From contig CAZFXS010000002.1 of NCBI GenBank assembly GCA_964523395.1, forward strand, positions 310,001-374,000: a stretch of DNA of 64,000 nt, read 5' to 3'. Source of the stretch: JANYJZ01 sp964523395 (lineage in GTDB: Bacteria; Bacteroidota; Ignavibacteria; UBA10030; SZUA-254). This document shows positions 41,809-51,635 of the stretch, in pieces. The first letter of the stretch is position 1. Every line of letters starts with the position of its first letter. The translations under genes and the position numbers were made by a program. The notes under the pieces were generated by a model. That model saw only the letters and a list, made by a program, of their open reading frames with translations. It was not told where the DNA came from and made no database searches.

Positions 41809-44214
41809 TTACCAGCGAATGGTTATTGTATTTTTAGAATTGCTGAACATGACGCTTTTCAACTTTTCATTCTTGCCGTCAGGAGTGATTGTGGACTTCC
41901 TCCCGTTGACAGAAACAGATATTGTATCAAAATTATGCAAGATGAGTTTTACAGAAGTGAATTTAGTTTTGAAACTGCCTTCTGTCTGATGAAACACAAT
42001 TTCTTTCTGCTTTGGATCGAAAGAAATTTTCCGTTTGTAATAATTTCCCCGTTCAAATTCGTATGTACTTCCGTCATCCTCATAATAGAGTGACACCGTG
42101 CTTTGCTTTCCGGAATAGACATGCACATTCAGCGTTTCGGGAGATTGCTGAGATGTGTACTGCACCGTTGCCTGCATCGGGATAATGGCTCCCTCTCTCA
42201 CAAATACCGGAAGATTATCTAACGGCGCTTCGACAACCACTGATTGATTGCCTGTATAATATTTCCCATCGCTCATTTTGTACCAGCCACCCGACGGCAG
42301 GTACACATTCGCGTACCGTTCGGTGCTGATGACCGGTGCGACAAGGATATGATCACCAAACAGATATTGATGCTGGTACTGATGCCAGTATACTTTTTCG
42401 TCAAATGTATAATCAATGGCAAGACTCCGCGCGATCGGTATTCCGGTCTGAGAAGTCTGATAAAATGCGGAATAGATATACGGCATGAGTTGATAGCGCT
42501 GTTCAATAACTTTCCGGGAGCGTTCTTCCACCTGTTCGCCCATCGCCCACGGCTCCTGGTCTTTCATCCCGTTCTGTTTGTGATTCCGGAAGAATGGCGT
42601 GAACGCGCCGATCGAAAGCCATCGTGAGAACAATTCCGGTGTCGCGTCACCGGAGAATCCTCCAATATCCGGGCCCGCAAAAGCCATACCAGCAAGTCCC
42701 ATGCTGTTCACCAACCGGACACCAAGCATCATATGCTCATCTGTGGGAACGTTGTCACCCGTCCAGATTGCCGAATAGCGCTGAATGCCGGAATACGCCG
42801 CCCGCGTCAGCACGAATGGACGCTTGCCGCCAAGCAATGCTTTCGCGCCTTCAAACGTGCTTCGCGCCATCTGCATGCCGTAAATGTTGCGGGCTTCTTT
42901 GAGAGTTGTCTTCGCGCCGTCAAAATCAAACTCTACAATTTCAGGAATACTTTGTCCCCATGCAGCAGGTTCGTTCATATCGTTCCAAAACCCTTCGACT
43001 CCAGGTTCGGTAAGATGCGTGAATGATTTCCCCCACCACTCTCTCACGGCGGCCTTTGTAAAATCCGGGAAATGACACCTGCCGGGCCAGACACTTCCGA
43101 TATAATATTCGCCATTTGGATATTTGGCGAAGTAATCGTTCTTCACACCTTCCTCGTACGCGAAATATCCTTTCTCAACTTTTATCCCGGGATCAACAAT
43201 TGTCACGACATGAAATCCCATTGCCTTCAATGAATCAATCATTTGCTTCGGTCTGGGAAAACGTTCCGGATGCCAGGTAAAGATTTTATACTCATCCATA
43301 TAATGGATGTCGAGATAAATAACGTCCGCCGGAGTTTTCTTTTCACGGAAGGTCCGCGCAAGATTGAGCACTTCGGTATCGGGATAGTAACTCCACCGGC
43401 ACTGCTGATAGCCAAGGCTCCATAACGGCGGCAAGGTCATGCGTCCGGTAAGCCAAGTATAATCATCCAGAATTTTCGCAACCGAAGATCCTCCGAAGAA
43501 ATAATAATTGAGTTCACCGTTCGGCGCGCTGAAGGAAGAGAACTGATTATCGGAAGACGCTCCGAAATCGAATACTGTTTTGGAAGAGTTGTCGAGGAAA
43601 ATTCCGTATGTGACGTTGCTGTGCAAACCGATGAAGAACGGCGTTGAGGCGTACAGCGGGTCGGCTCCAGTCTCATAAGCATAGTCATCAGTATTCCAAT
43701 GAGTGAATCTTGAACCGCGGCGATCCAGTGAACCTGTCTTCTCGCCCATACCGATAAACCGCTCATCCTTGAAAAGCTTTTTGTAGTTGGTGACTTCATT
43801 TCCCTGCCAGGTTATGCCAAAATCAGCATAATCTTCGTTAAGGAGGATATTCGCTCTATTATAGAAGGAGAGCCTGACCGGATTCTTTTTCACAACTATT
43901 CTGAGCGATTCCGTCTCCGCGACAAGCTGCTGTTTATCCTCCGTTATATTCCGGAAACCCTTTGCGGGGCCTTGTACCACGGCATAAGAAAAATCCCGCG
44001 GAAATTCTCCTTTGACCGCTCGCACACGAACAATCCCGGGAGCGTAGACAATCAGCCGTATGTTAGCATTGTCAGCCGCAATGATGATACCATCATTCCC
44101 TTTCATGTAACTTTTGAAATTACCGATTGGTTCAGCCAACTGCGCTACAGCGGAAGAAAGGACAGCGGATAAAAGGATTAAGAAGAGGAGGAAAAAAAAT
44201 TGGGTAATTTTCAT
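41809..44214 (-). CDS. GH31 alpha-glucosidase/alpha-xylosidase family enzyme
   Basis: The 801-residue exported enzyme has a signal peptide, an N-terminal GH31 beta domain (about 25-230), and the barrel (about 240-600) with GYQQCRWSYYP, the nucleophile in EGFWNDMNEPAAWG, and the acid/base region RYSAIWTGDNVPTDEH, then the proximal/distal C-terminal beta domains (DNLPVFVREGAIIP). The substrate may be alpha-glucosides, alpha-xylosides or alpha-galactosides; motifs do not decide. It precedes the DUF885 gene on the same strand. Confidence 0.95.
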   Translation of the reverse strand: MKITQFFFLLFLILLSAVLSSAVAQLAEPIGNFKSYMKGNDGIIIAADNANIRLIVYAPGIVRVRAVKGEFPRDFSYAVVQGPAKGFRNITEDKQQLVAETESLRIVVKKNPVRLSFYNRANILLNEDYADFGITWQGNEVTNYKKLFKDERFIGMGEKTGSLDRRGSRFTHWNTDDYAYETGADPLYASTPFFIGLHSNVTYGIFLDNSSKTVFDFGASSDNQFSSFSAPNGELNYYFFGGSSVAKILDDYTWLTGRMTLPPLWSLGYQQCRWSYYPDTEVLNLARTFREKKTPADVIYLDIHYMDEYKIFTWHPERFPRPKQMIDSLKAMGFHVVTIVDPGIKVEKGYFAYEEGVKNDYFAKYPNGEYYIGSVWPGRCHFPDFTKAAVREWWGKSFTHLTEPGVEGFWNDMNEPAAWGQSIPEIVEFDFDGAKTTLKEARNIYGMQMARSTFEGAKALLGGKRPFVLTRAAYSGIQRYSAIWTGDNVPTDEHMMLGVRLVNSMGLAGMAFAGPDIGGFSGDATPELFSRWLSIGAFTPFFRNHKQNGMKDQEPWAMGEQVEERSRKVIEQRYQLMPYIYSAFYQTSQTGIPIARSLAIDYTFDEKVYWHQYQHQYLFGDHILVAPVISTERYANVYLPSGGWYKMSDGKYYTGNQSVVVEAPLDNLPVFVREGAIIPMQATVQYTSQQSPETLNVHVYSGKQSTVSLYYEDDGSTYEFERGNYYKRKISFDPKQKEIVFHQTEGSFKTKFTSVKLILHNFDTISVSVNGRKSTITPDGKNEKLKSVMFSNSKNTITIRW

Positions 44215-44332
44215 TTGATGTTCTAATTAAAAAGATTTTCTGAAACCTCTGCTATATTAATCACCACAAAGACAGCAAGACACAAGGACATACCTTTTTT
44301 TGACTTTTTACTTTTTCATTTTTACTTGTTTT

Positions 44333-45283
44333 TTAGAACTTCATCGTCTTCCACTTCATCGCGTACTCTTCAACATTTTCTTTCGTCACCACATCGGTTC
44401 CGGAATCGATAACGCCCTGAATGACTTTCCCTTCTTTATATTCCTTCAGCATGCGCACACTTTCATAGCCCCAGCCCCAGAGTTTTTGTCCGAATAGCAC
44501 CTGTACATATCCCTGACGTACGTACTCAAGTTCTTCCGGCAGTGCATCGATAGCAATGACAGTGAGATCACCCGGTTTCTTGGAAGCGAACGGTCCGGGG
44601 GGTGGAGTGAACAGCGCCCACGCGCCGGGAAGAATCCAACCGGTCAGTTCCGGATGCGCCTGCATGACCGCTTCCATCCCGCTGACGCCTTTGTTCACGT
44701 CATCGTAACAGAATTCAGTCGCGACTACCTTGATGTCGGGATAATCCTTGAGATATTCCAGTATGCCATTCTTGCGTTCCTCAAGATTCGGTGCGCCGGG
44801 TGTTCCCATGAGAATGCCGATGTTTCCTTTTGTCCCCATATGTTTGACAAGCGCTTCCGCCATTGCTCTGCCGCTCGGCGCGTTGGCTGTTCCGTAATAC
44901 GCAAAGCGTTTGCTTGCGGGCGCATCGGAGTCAAAGGTAACAACAGGAATGCCGGCATCTACCGCCTTGTTAATCGGCTCCTTGAGCGCGTCGGCGTCGT
45001 TCACGGAAATCGCGATGCCATCAACTTTCTTTTCGATAAGACTTTCGATAATCTGGGCCTGCTCGACCGCATCGGATTTTACGGGAGCAAAGCGCTGAAT
45101 TTCAATCTTGCCCTCGCCAAGATCCTTCGCTGCCGCCTGCGCGCCGACCCACGCAAGCTGGAACACTGGATTGTCGAGAAGTTTCGGAACAAAGGCGAAG
45201 ACCAGCTTCTTTTCTTCCTGCTTTTTGGCGCAACCTGACAGAATTAACAATATTACAGTTAAAATAAAGATGAGTTTTTTCAT
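44333..45283 (-). CDS. Sugar ABC transporter substrate-binding lipoprotein (RbsB-like, orphan)
   Basis: The 316-residue protein starts with a lipoprotein signal (LTVILLILSGC, Cys about 18) and a periplasmic binding protein domain of the peripla_BP_4 type: FAFVPKLLDNPVFQLAWVGAQAAAKDLG, SLIEKKVDGIAISVNDADAL, AGIPVVTFDSDAP and YYGTANAPSGRAMAEALV. It should bind a monosaccharide. No ABC ATPase or permease lies nearby, so it may serve a distant transporter or sensing. Confidence 0.9.
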   Translation of the reverse strand: MKKLIFILTVILLILSGCAKKQEEKKLVFAFVPKLLDNPVFQLAWVGAQAAAKDLGEGKIEIQRFAPVKSDAVEQAQIIESLIEKKVDGIAISVNDADALKEPINKAVDAGIPVVTFDSDAPASKRFAYYGTANAPSGRAMAEALVKHMGTKGNIGILMGTPGAPNLEERKNGILEYLKDYPDIKVVATEFCYDDVNKGVSGMEAVMQAHPELTGWILPGAWALFTPPPGPFASKKPGDLTVIAIDALPEELEYVRQGYVQVLFGQKLWGWGYESVRMLKEYKEGKVIQGVIDSGTDVVTKENVEEYAMKWKTMKF

Positions 45284-45326
45284 TTCAGACTCCAGTTAAA
45301 TTGAGAGTGATAGTTTTTACTTATTT

Positions 45327-45749
45327 CTAGGAATCCTTTATCACAACGAAACGAAGAATCGCGGAAACATCTGTACCCCCTTTTCCGTCTCTCACCGCAC
45401 ATTGAATTGCAAATGTATCCCGTGGCGCAGTGACAAACATGCTATCAGGAGCATAAAAGATTTGGGAATTTTGATGAGTGTTGTATAACGCTATTTGACC
45501 GGGGTATGCGCTCTTTATTCTGAGTATACTTCCGGACAACGCATACCAGTCGTAAACGAGTGTATCACCATCCGGATCACTTGCATCACAAATTACAATA
45601 AGTGAATCATTAGGCGCAACAACTCCTGGAAACAAAACCACAGAATGCAATACCGGGCTGCGATTCTGGCGACCCTCTAAATCGACAGGGTTATTTTTGC
45701 AGGAGTTGATCCCCAATAATAATAAGACGAGCACTATTTGTTGTTTCAT
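45327..45749 (-). CDS. Small lipoprotein with Ig-like (PKD-type) domain
   Basis: The 140-residue product has a lipobox (LLLLGINSC, Cys 17) and one beta-sandwich domain with the PKD-like signature DASDPDGDTLVYDWYALSG and AVRDGKGG. It is probably a surface-exposed binding module. It lies between the sugar-binding lipoprotein and the GH35 gene on the same strand. Confidence 0.75.
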   Translation of the reverse strand: MKQQIVLVLLLLGINSCKNNPVDLEGRQNRSPVLHSVVLFPGVVAPNDSLIVICDASDPDGDTLVYDWYALSGSILRIKSAYPGQIALYNTHQNSQIFYAPDSMFVTAPRDTFAIQCAVRDGKGGTDVSAILRFVVIKDS

Positions 45750-45805
45750 TTTTTATTCCTCCCTTTCAGCAACTTTGACACTCAATTACGTTTTTTTGAT
45801 GTACA

Positions 45806-48127
45806 TTATTTTGCGGTAAATGGTTCTTTTTGAATATAGAAACGAAACTCTTTGATTTTACCTGGAGCGCCGCCGTTACGCGAACGGTATGTAAACCCGC
45901 CAATAGTATATTGATCGCCGAGGTCAATCGCAAGATAATGAGGATGCGGCGGTTTTGCGTTTCCCCATTCCGTGTGCCAGATGGTTTCAGTGTCGTTATC
46001 AAACGCGTTTTCAGCGTGGCCATCTTCGGCGAGAAGTTCCTCGCTGTCAACGGAAAAGACTTTCCACGCGTCGCGCGGCAGAGGCCTTCCTTTCGCGTCA
46101 AGCACATACAATTCGGCAATCGAAGCAAACGGATCGTTTCTCAACGAGGAAAGCGATTGCAAAGCAACATACCGTCCGGCAACCGGTTTGAAGGTTACCG
46201 GCTGTAGTGAATCTCCCGCGATAAACGCGCCATCTGCTACCATATCTCCGGCATCCAATTGAATACTTGCCACTGCTCTCTTCGGTGCAGGAGGCTGGAG
46301 CTTATCTGCAACCAATGAATCGAGAATCGGTTCTTTCAGTCCTGCTAATGTGCGTTTGCTACCCTGCTCAAGTTCAAATACAATGATTTCATTTTCACCT
46401 TTCTTCAACCAGGCGCCGGGAAGATAGAGCGTTTGCTGAGGACCGATGTACCAATACCTACCGAGATTATGCCCGTTCACCCAGACGCATCCTTTTTCCC
46501 ATCCGCGCATATCCAAAAATGTATCTCCGATTTTTCCGACAGTAAAACTTCCACGGAAAAATGCCGGACTTGCATCATGCATACCTCTTCTAAACTTTTC
46601 GGAAGGAATGTTTTTCATTTCCAGCGGAAACATTTCCCAATGAGTCAGTTCCTGATCGTCAAGGAAAACTTTTCCCGTTATTCCCTTACGATTGCTAACC
46701 ATCTCGCGGCCATAATTAATTCTTCCTCCATTCTCGACAAGGATATCGAGCGTTGCCGGAACCGTTTTTACTTCGATGGCTATTTTATTCTGTTTATGCC
46801 GGCGATCAAGGGAACCGACCTGACTGCCGTTTAGGTAAATGACGGCATAATCCCGAAGTTCTTTAAGAGTTAATGTCTGACTTCCTTTAGAGTTAATGGT
46901 TGTGCGGTAAAGAATGTAGCCATATGATTGATCAACATCCTCCATGGACAGCGGATGATCGGATTGAATTGGATCAGGAAGAACCTCAAGTAAGTTTACC
47001 GATGATGTGAAATTGATGGAAGGAATTGCAATCATAGGATTTGATTGAGGAACGTCCGGTATCTTGGCGCTTTCTTGTGAGTATTTTTTGACAATGTCGC
47101 GAAGAGCAAAATATTTTGGCGTTGGCCGTCCCGCCTCGTCCAGCGGAGCGTCGTAATCGTAGCTTGTCGGTTGTGGTTGGAAGCGCCCGCCGTAATTCGC
47201 ACCGTTCATGAAGCCGAAGTTTGTCCCGCCATGAAACATGTAGAGCGAAACGGAAATTCCGGCTTTCAGCAAGTCTTCAAACTTGCTTCCGAACCTCTGT
47301 ACCGGAACAACAGAATGCTGTTCACCCCAATGATCGAGCCAGCCGGGATAAAATTCCGGCACGAAAAACGGGCCTTTGCCGTTATTGTATTTCTTAATTG
47401 TATCGCGGACAGATTCCGGGTTGTAATCGCCGTTAATTCCCGGAAGGACACCTTCTACATAACCATTCTTGCATTGAGAAGGACCGTCGGCAGTGAACAA
47501 CGGAACATCGAATCCGGCACCGCGGATCATGTCACGCGTTGCGCCCATGAACTCTTTATCACTGCCGAACGAACCGTATTCATTTTCCACCTGCACCATC
47601 AGGATCGGTCCGCCGCGTGTCATTTGTAATGATCCAAGTTGTTTGCCCAGTTGGTTAAGGTACATTTTGCAAGATTTCATAAAGAACTGGTTGTTGCTTC
47701 GCACGGTTTCATCCTTGACTTTCAACAGCCATGCAGGGAAACCGCCGAACTCCCATTCAGCGCAGACATACGGTCCCGGGCGAATGAGAACCCACAATCC
47801 TTCCTCTCCTGCCATCTTCACGAAATCTGCAATATTTCTGTTCTCAGTTGTGAAATCAAATGCTCCCCACTTCTCCTGGTGGTAGTTCCAGAAGACATAG
47901 ACACCAACGGTGTTGAGTCCCATTGCTCTTGCCATCTGCAAGCGATGCCGCCAGTACTCACGGGGAATTCTCGCCGGATGCATTTCACCCGCGATGATTT
48001 GAAACGGTTTTCCGTCAAGGAGAAAATCTGTATCACCTAACTGAAACGTATGTTGAGGAGGCTGTGCAACCGCGGAAATAACTGTTGCTGCAAGAAAAGC
48101 AAAAATGTAACAACAATATCTGATCAT
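45806..48127 (-). CDS. GH35 beta-galactosidase
   Basis: The 773-residue exported enzyme has a signal peptide (FAFLAATVISAVAQ), a GH35 barrel with FQIIAGEMHPARIPREYWRHRLQ, RPGPYVCAEWEFGGFPAWL, the acid/base in GGPILMVQVENEYGSFG and the nucleophile in PFFVPEFYPGWLDHWGE, followed by beta-sandwich domains and a C-terminal F5/8-type domain (about 660-770). It releases terminal beta-galactose. Its start codon overlaps the nagB-like stop (ATGA), showing operon membership with the amino-sugar genes. Confidence 0.95.
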   Translation of the reverse strand: MIRYCCYIFAFLAATVISAVAQPPQHTFQLGDTDFLLDGKPFQIIAGEMHPARIPREYWRHRLQMARAMGLNTVGVYVFWNYHQEKWGAFDFTTENRNIADFVKMAGEEGLWVLIRPGPYVCAEWEFGGFPAWLLKVKDETVRSNNQFFMKSCKMYLNQLGKQLGSLQMTRGGPILMVQVENEYGSFGSDKEFMGATRDMIRGAGFDVPLFTADGPSQCKNGYVEGVLPGINGDYNPESVRDTIKKYNNGKGPFFVPEFYPGWLDHWGEQHSVVPVQRFGSKFEDLLKAGISVSLYMFHGGTNFGFMNGANYGGRFQPQPTSYDYDAPLDEAGRPTPKYFALRDIVKKYSQESAKIPDVPQSNPMIAIPSINFTSSVNLLEVLPDPIQSDHPLSMEDVDQSYGYILYRTTINSKGSQTLTLKELRDYAVIYLNGSQVGSLDRRHKQNKIAIEVKTVPATLDILVENGGRINYGREMVSNRKGITGKVFLDDQELTHWEMFPLEMKNIPSEKFRRGMHDASPAFFRGSFTVGKIGDTFLDMRGWEKGCVWVNGHNLGRYWYIGPQQTLYLPGAWLKKGENEIIVFELEQGSKRTLAGLKEPILDSLVADKLQPPAPKRAVASIQLDAGDMVADGAFIAGDSLQPVTFKPVAGRYVALQSLSSLRNDPFASIAELYVLDAKGRPLPRDAWKVFSVDSEELLAEDGHAENAFDNDTETIWHTEWGNAKPPHPHYLAIDLGDQYTIGGFTYRSRNGGAPGKIKEFRFYIQKEPFTAK

Positions 48128-50478
48128 CGCGCTTCCGTTATTTTCTTCAATGTGCGGACTTTTTCAAAGAACTCGGGGAGGTTCATCTCTTTCAGGAATA
48201 TCAACCCGCGCGCCGCGCGAAGTCGTGGATGTGAATGTTTGAGGAAATAATCCTTGCCGAGACAAGTCTTTATCATTTCGTATTGTTCCACCTGAATCTT
48301 TTGCGCAAGCTCCGAGAAGGGTCCGTCGTGTTCATAACTCGGGAACGAGGCAGCGCGCTGTGAGCCGAAACAATTCATAAATGCCGTGTGCAATAACGAG
48401 AGCGTGTTGAGTGAGACAGGTACCATGATATCCGTTTCCGCCGGCTTGAACCGGTACCAGACATTCCGGTAACCCCACACCTTCATCGACGAATTGCCGC
48501 CATTTTGGTCATGCAATTTCAATGCTTCCGCAACTGCCTGCAATGCTTTGTAATGCGTGTCGGGACCGCTTCCTTCAGGATCAAAAGCGACCGAGACAAT
48601 GTCAGGTTTAATTTTCTTCAGCAATTCATGAATCGGCACAACATCGCGGTTCACTTCAGGTTCTTCAGAAAAAATATCGCCCTGATAAAATCCGAGCCGG
48701 AGTGGAAACACAGACGATGCTTCAATGCCGAAATATGCCCAGAGAAGTTCCACTTCCCACTCGCGTAACGTTCCTTTAATCGTTTGTACATCCGGTGGGT
48801 CCTTCGCGCCGGGGTATTGCGTCGTCAGATACTCATCTAATTGTTTGATGTGAAGACGCAGGACCGTAGTATCTGCACTATGATAGACAGCAATCAGATT
48901 ACGGAGCAACCTTCTCGCTTCCGCTTCATCTTTCTTCTCAAAACTGTTGGATGCAGCGCCGTCAAGATACAAATACACATCCTCCATTTTCTTGGTAATA
49001 CTTTCCGGATCAAAATAATTTTCACGGAAGAGCTTCTGAAAAACATCCGTTCCGATAAACGATTCGAGCTTTCTCACCACCGACAAACAATACGCGTTCG
49101 AAACTGATGTAAAGCCCGACGTCAGGTTCGCGAAATAATGATTATTCTTCGGGTCGCGGACAAGGTGATAAATATACGCGAGATAGCCGAGCATGATATC
49201 ATCATGATGCGGCTCGGTGTGGAGAAATGTTTTTGCGGAAACATCTGCGAGGCCTTTCTCCACTTTGGCGATAATGCGTTCACGCGCCGCCCGCGCAAGT
49301 TCAGAACAGGGAACAGAAGTTTTCCGCAATAACTCAGCTCCAACGGGATCTCCGTTAAAATCTTCTTTTGATAACTCATGGAGAGGCTTTTTATGTGCTA
49401 CTGCGAGTGAAATAACTACGTCGTCGCATGCTTCATCGGTTAACGATGGAAACCCGATGAAATCTTCCAGCCTTCTCGCCGAAAGTAATGCCGCTCCGCC
49501 GCCGGTAAGATAAAACCGGGAATGTTCGAGGTCCTGCAACACTGATGCCGGATATTGCTGATGTTTCTTCTCTTCAATTGCCTGTCGGACAACCGAGGCT
49601 TTCGCGTGTCCGGCAGCAAGTATAATTGCCGTCGTTGTTGGATTGTATGTGATAGTTCCAAGTCCGATGGTAATAACAAGCCGGTTGCGTGCGATTTCAA
49701 TTCCGCCAAGGTCGGTAGCGGCAGCGGCCTGTGTCTCATAGTTCGTTCCCGTCAGTCTTGTCACCGAAAAAACACTGGAGCCTCGCACATTGAATGCGAT
49801 ATGTCCGTCGGGACCGATGCCTCCGAGAAAAAATCCGATGCCGCCCATCTCACGGATCTTCGTTTCGTACTCCATGCAGAAAATATCGACACGGTTGATA
49901 ACTTCCTTCTGTTCACGCTCGAGGTCCGTTCTGGTCTGACGTACGCGTAACGTAAGGTCGACAATATTGTTAGGGAAGACTTCCTCCATAAACATACCGG
50001 GAAGAAGTCCAAGCGATGTTGCATCAATAAGCAATGCTTTGTGTGGATCGAGTCCGAAACCTTTGATATAATATTCGCTGACGTAATAATGGAAACTATT
50101 CTGATGCTGGGCATTCATCGGGTAAAACTCATCGATCTGAACAAAGGTCAGACTCTTCATGTCCGGTTTGCGTTTTCCATCAATACCATACTCTGCGAGA
50201 AGTTTTTGGATTTCAGGAGTGTTCCATTGTTCGAGAATACGTTTCACCCACTTGATAAAATGCTCGGGCGATTTGCCTGTCGGCAATGCGATAACACCGC
50301 CGGGATTCTGCAACACCCATTCGATAAAACGGAGAGCGATAAGTTTTCCAAGAAGCGGGAAGTTATCGACTTCAATGACGCGGATTTTTTCCGTGGGAGG
50401 ATAAATAAGTTTTCGAGAACTTCGCTTTAGCTCCATGCTTTCAACAATAGACGCGGTTTTATATTGGACAACGTTCAT
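48124..50478 (-). CDS. Glucosamine-6-phosphate deaminase - PIG-L/LmbE deacetylase fusion
   Basis: From the ATG at 50478 the protein is 784 residues. The NagB-like part (about 35-320) has GVIALPTGKSPEHF, FVQIDEFYP (catalytic Asp) and FFLGGIGPDGHIAFNVRGS (catalytic His). The second part (about 430-775) has the PIG-L/LmbE zinc motif HTEPHHDDIMLGYLAYIYH. Such fusions occur in Bacteroidota. It could couple N-deacetylation of an amino-sugar with deamination to a ketose phosphate. It is upstream of GH35 with a 4-bp overlap. Confidence 0.9.
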   Translation of the reverse strand: MNVVQYKTASIVESMELKRSSRKLIYPPTEKIRVIEVDNFPLLGKLIALRFIEWVLQNPGGVIALPTGKSPEHFIKWVKRILEQWNTPEIQKLLAEYGIDGKRKPDMKSLTFVQIDEFYPMNAQHQNSFHYYVSEYYIKGFGLDPHKALLIDATSLGLLPGMFMEEVFPNNIVDLTLRVRQTRTDLEREQKEVINRVDIFCMEYETKIREMGGIGFFLGGIGPDGHIAFNVRGSSVFSVTRLTGTNYETQAAAATDLGGIEIARNRLVITIGLGTITYNPTTTAIILAAGHAKASVVRQAIEEKKHQQYPASVLQDLEHSRFYLTGGGAALLSARRLEDFIGFPSLTDEACDDVVISLAVAHKKPLHELSKEDFNGDPVGAELLRKTSVPCSELARAARERIIAKVEKGLADVSAKTFLHTEPHHDDIMLGYLAYIYHLVRDPKNNHYFANLTSGFTSVSNAYCLSVVRKLESFIGTDVFQKLFRENYFDPESITKKMEDVYLYLDGAASNSFEKKDEAEARRLLRNLIAVYHSADTTVLRLHIKQLDEYLTTQYPGAKDPPDVQTIKGTLREWEVELLWAYFGIEASSVFPLRLGFYQGDIFSEEPEVNRDVVPIHELLKKIKPDIVSVAFDPEGSGPDTHYKALQAVAEALKLHDQNGGNSSMKVWGYRNVWYRFKPAETDIMVPVSLNTLSLLHTAFMNCFGSQRAASFPSYEHDGPFSELAQKIQVEQYEMIKTCLGKDYFLKHSHPRLRAARGLIFLKEMNLPEFFEKVRTLKKITEAR

Positions 50479-50762
50479 TTGGGTTGAATTCGTCAAAAAA
50501 TATATTGGAATTTTTTAAAAACAAGATCGCAATCGCCTGTCATCTGCTGACTGAGCAGAGCAAAACACAAGGGATATTAACAAAAGCTTTGCGATTTCAT
50601 CGTAACAGATTTCATTTCAAATTGAAAGAAGTCACCTCTGATGAAATCGCACTCCAACTGAGGTAGCATTCTCTAGGCCAAGTATTGCGATTGCGAAGAT
50701 TCTCTTTGATACTTTTGCCAAAGGCATCACCTTGTGACTCTTCTAAAGAGAAAGTATACACT
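50479..50762. other. Intergenic gap, no convincing gene
   Basis: The 284 bp between two same-strand genes is AT-rich. A weak minus-strand frame (50612-50794) overlaps the end of the nucleotidyltransferase gene and looks like chance. The gap probably holds the promoter of the nagB-GH35 operon. Confidence 0.4.
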
Positions 50763-51635
50763 CTACCACGAAAAATCCCCAAATTCATGTTCAAGGTAAT
50801 CCCGTACTTTTTGGATATCCTGAGAGCTTGTTAAATCAGGAACATACTCCGACAAGGGAATTGTCGCCATTGCTTTTGCATCCCCTTTCACCATCATCAT
50901 TACTGCCTGAGGTATTTCTTTTTCCTGCCGCACGGGATGAAGCGGCACATTGTGCAGCACAGGAGCAACCTGATTATAAGAAAATTTAAAGATATTCATA
51001 CTCACGCCGATTCTGCCATGTGCATCCGCAGCAAAATGAAGCTGGTCATGCGACGGCTTCTCTATTATATTGGTGAGAAACCCCTCCGCATCCTTCTGAA
51101 TAACGGCAAACTGCGCAATACGCTCCTGTTCAAACTGCAGCGCTGAGCGGTCATAGTCAATTAACGCGTTGGAATATCCGGTTTCCAGGAGAAGACTGAG
51201 CGCGTGGTGGGAATAAAGATTATCACTGTTGCATACTACAAATGATTGACCCGACCAATCTTTCCGGACATTGAGCGCGCACAATAATGCATCGGCTGTG
51301 CCGAGTGGTTTTGTTCTACCTTCCGGAATTTTTTGAACTGCGTAGGAAAGAAACAGTCCATGGTACCGGTTGCCTTTTTCCGCAGAACCGTAATATGCGC
51401 GCATGTCGGCGTCATTTTCTCCAACAACTATCATGATGTCACGATATCCGGCTTCGCGTGCGTTATACAAGAGATAATCAAGAAACGGGCGCCCGTTTTT
51501 ACCAACGCCTATCAGCGACTTGGATTTTTGTTGCGCATCGTGCTTCAATGTTCCATCAAGGCCGGTGTCAGAGGCAAGTGATTTTTTCATCCGTGAAGAA
51601 ATTCCGGCTGCAAGAATGACCAGGTTGGGGTACAC
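50763..51635 (-). CDS. Sugar-1-phosphate nucleotidyltransferase
   Basis: The 290-residue protein starts at a GTG (51635) immediately after the GHMP kinase TAG stop, with GGGAGG inside the preceding gene. NTP-transferase motifs are LVILAAGISSRM with K near residue 19, RPFLDYLLYNAREAGY, PLGTADALLCAL, VVCNSDNLYS and IIEKPSHD. It should activate a sugar-1-phosphate with an NTP, most likely the product of the coupled kinase. The exact sugar is not resolved. Confidence 0.88.
   Translation of the reverse strand: MYPNLVILAAGISSRMKKSLASDTGLDGTLKHDAQQKSKSLIGVGKNGRPFLDYLLYNAREAGYRDIMIVVGENDADMRAYYGSAEKGNRYHGLFLSYAVQKIPEGRTKPLGTADALLCALNVRKDWSGQSFVVCNSDNLYSHHALSLLLETGYSNALIDYDRSALQFEQERIAQFAVIQKDAEGFLTNIIEKPSHDQLHFAADAHGRIGVSMNIFKFSYNQVAPVLHNVPLHPVRQEKEIPQAVMMMVKGDAKAMATIPLSEYVPDLTSSQDIQKVRDYLEHEFGDFSW

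Noticed and set aside
44654..45238. 194-residue plus-strand frame
   Set aside because: Antisense to the sugar-binding lipoprotein, which has clear signal and domain motifs.
50612..50794. 60-residue minus-strand frame in the nucleotidyltransferase-nagB gap
   Set aside because: Its start lies within the end of the nucleotidyltransferase gene and the sequence has no family resemblance.
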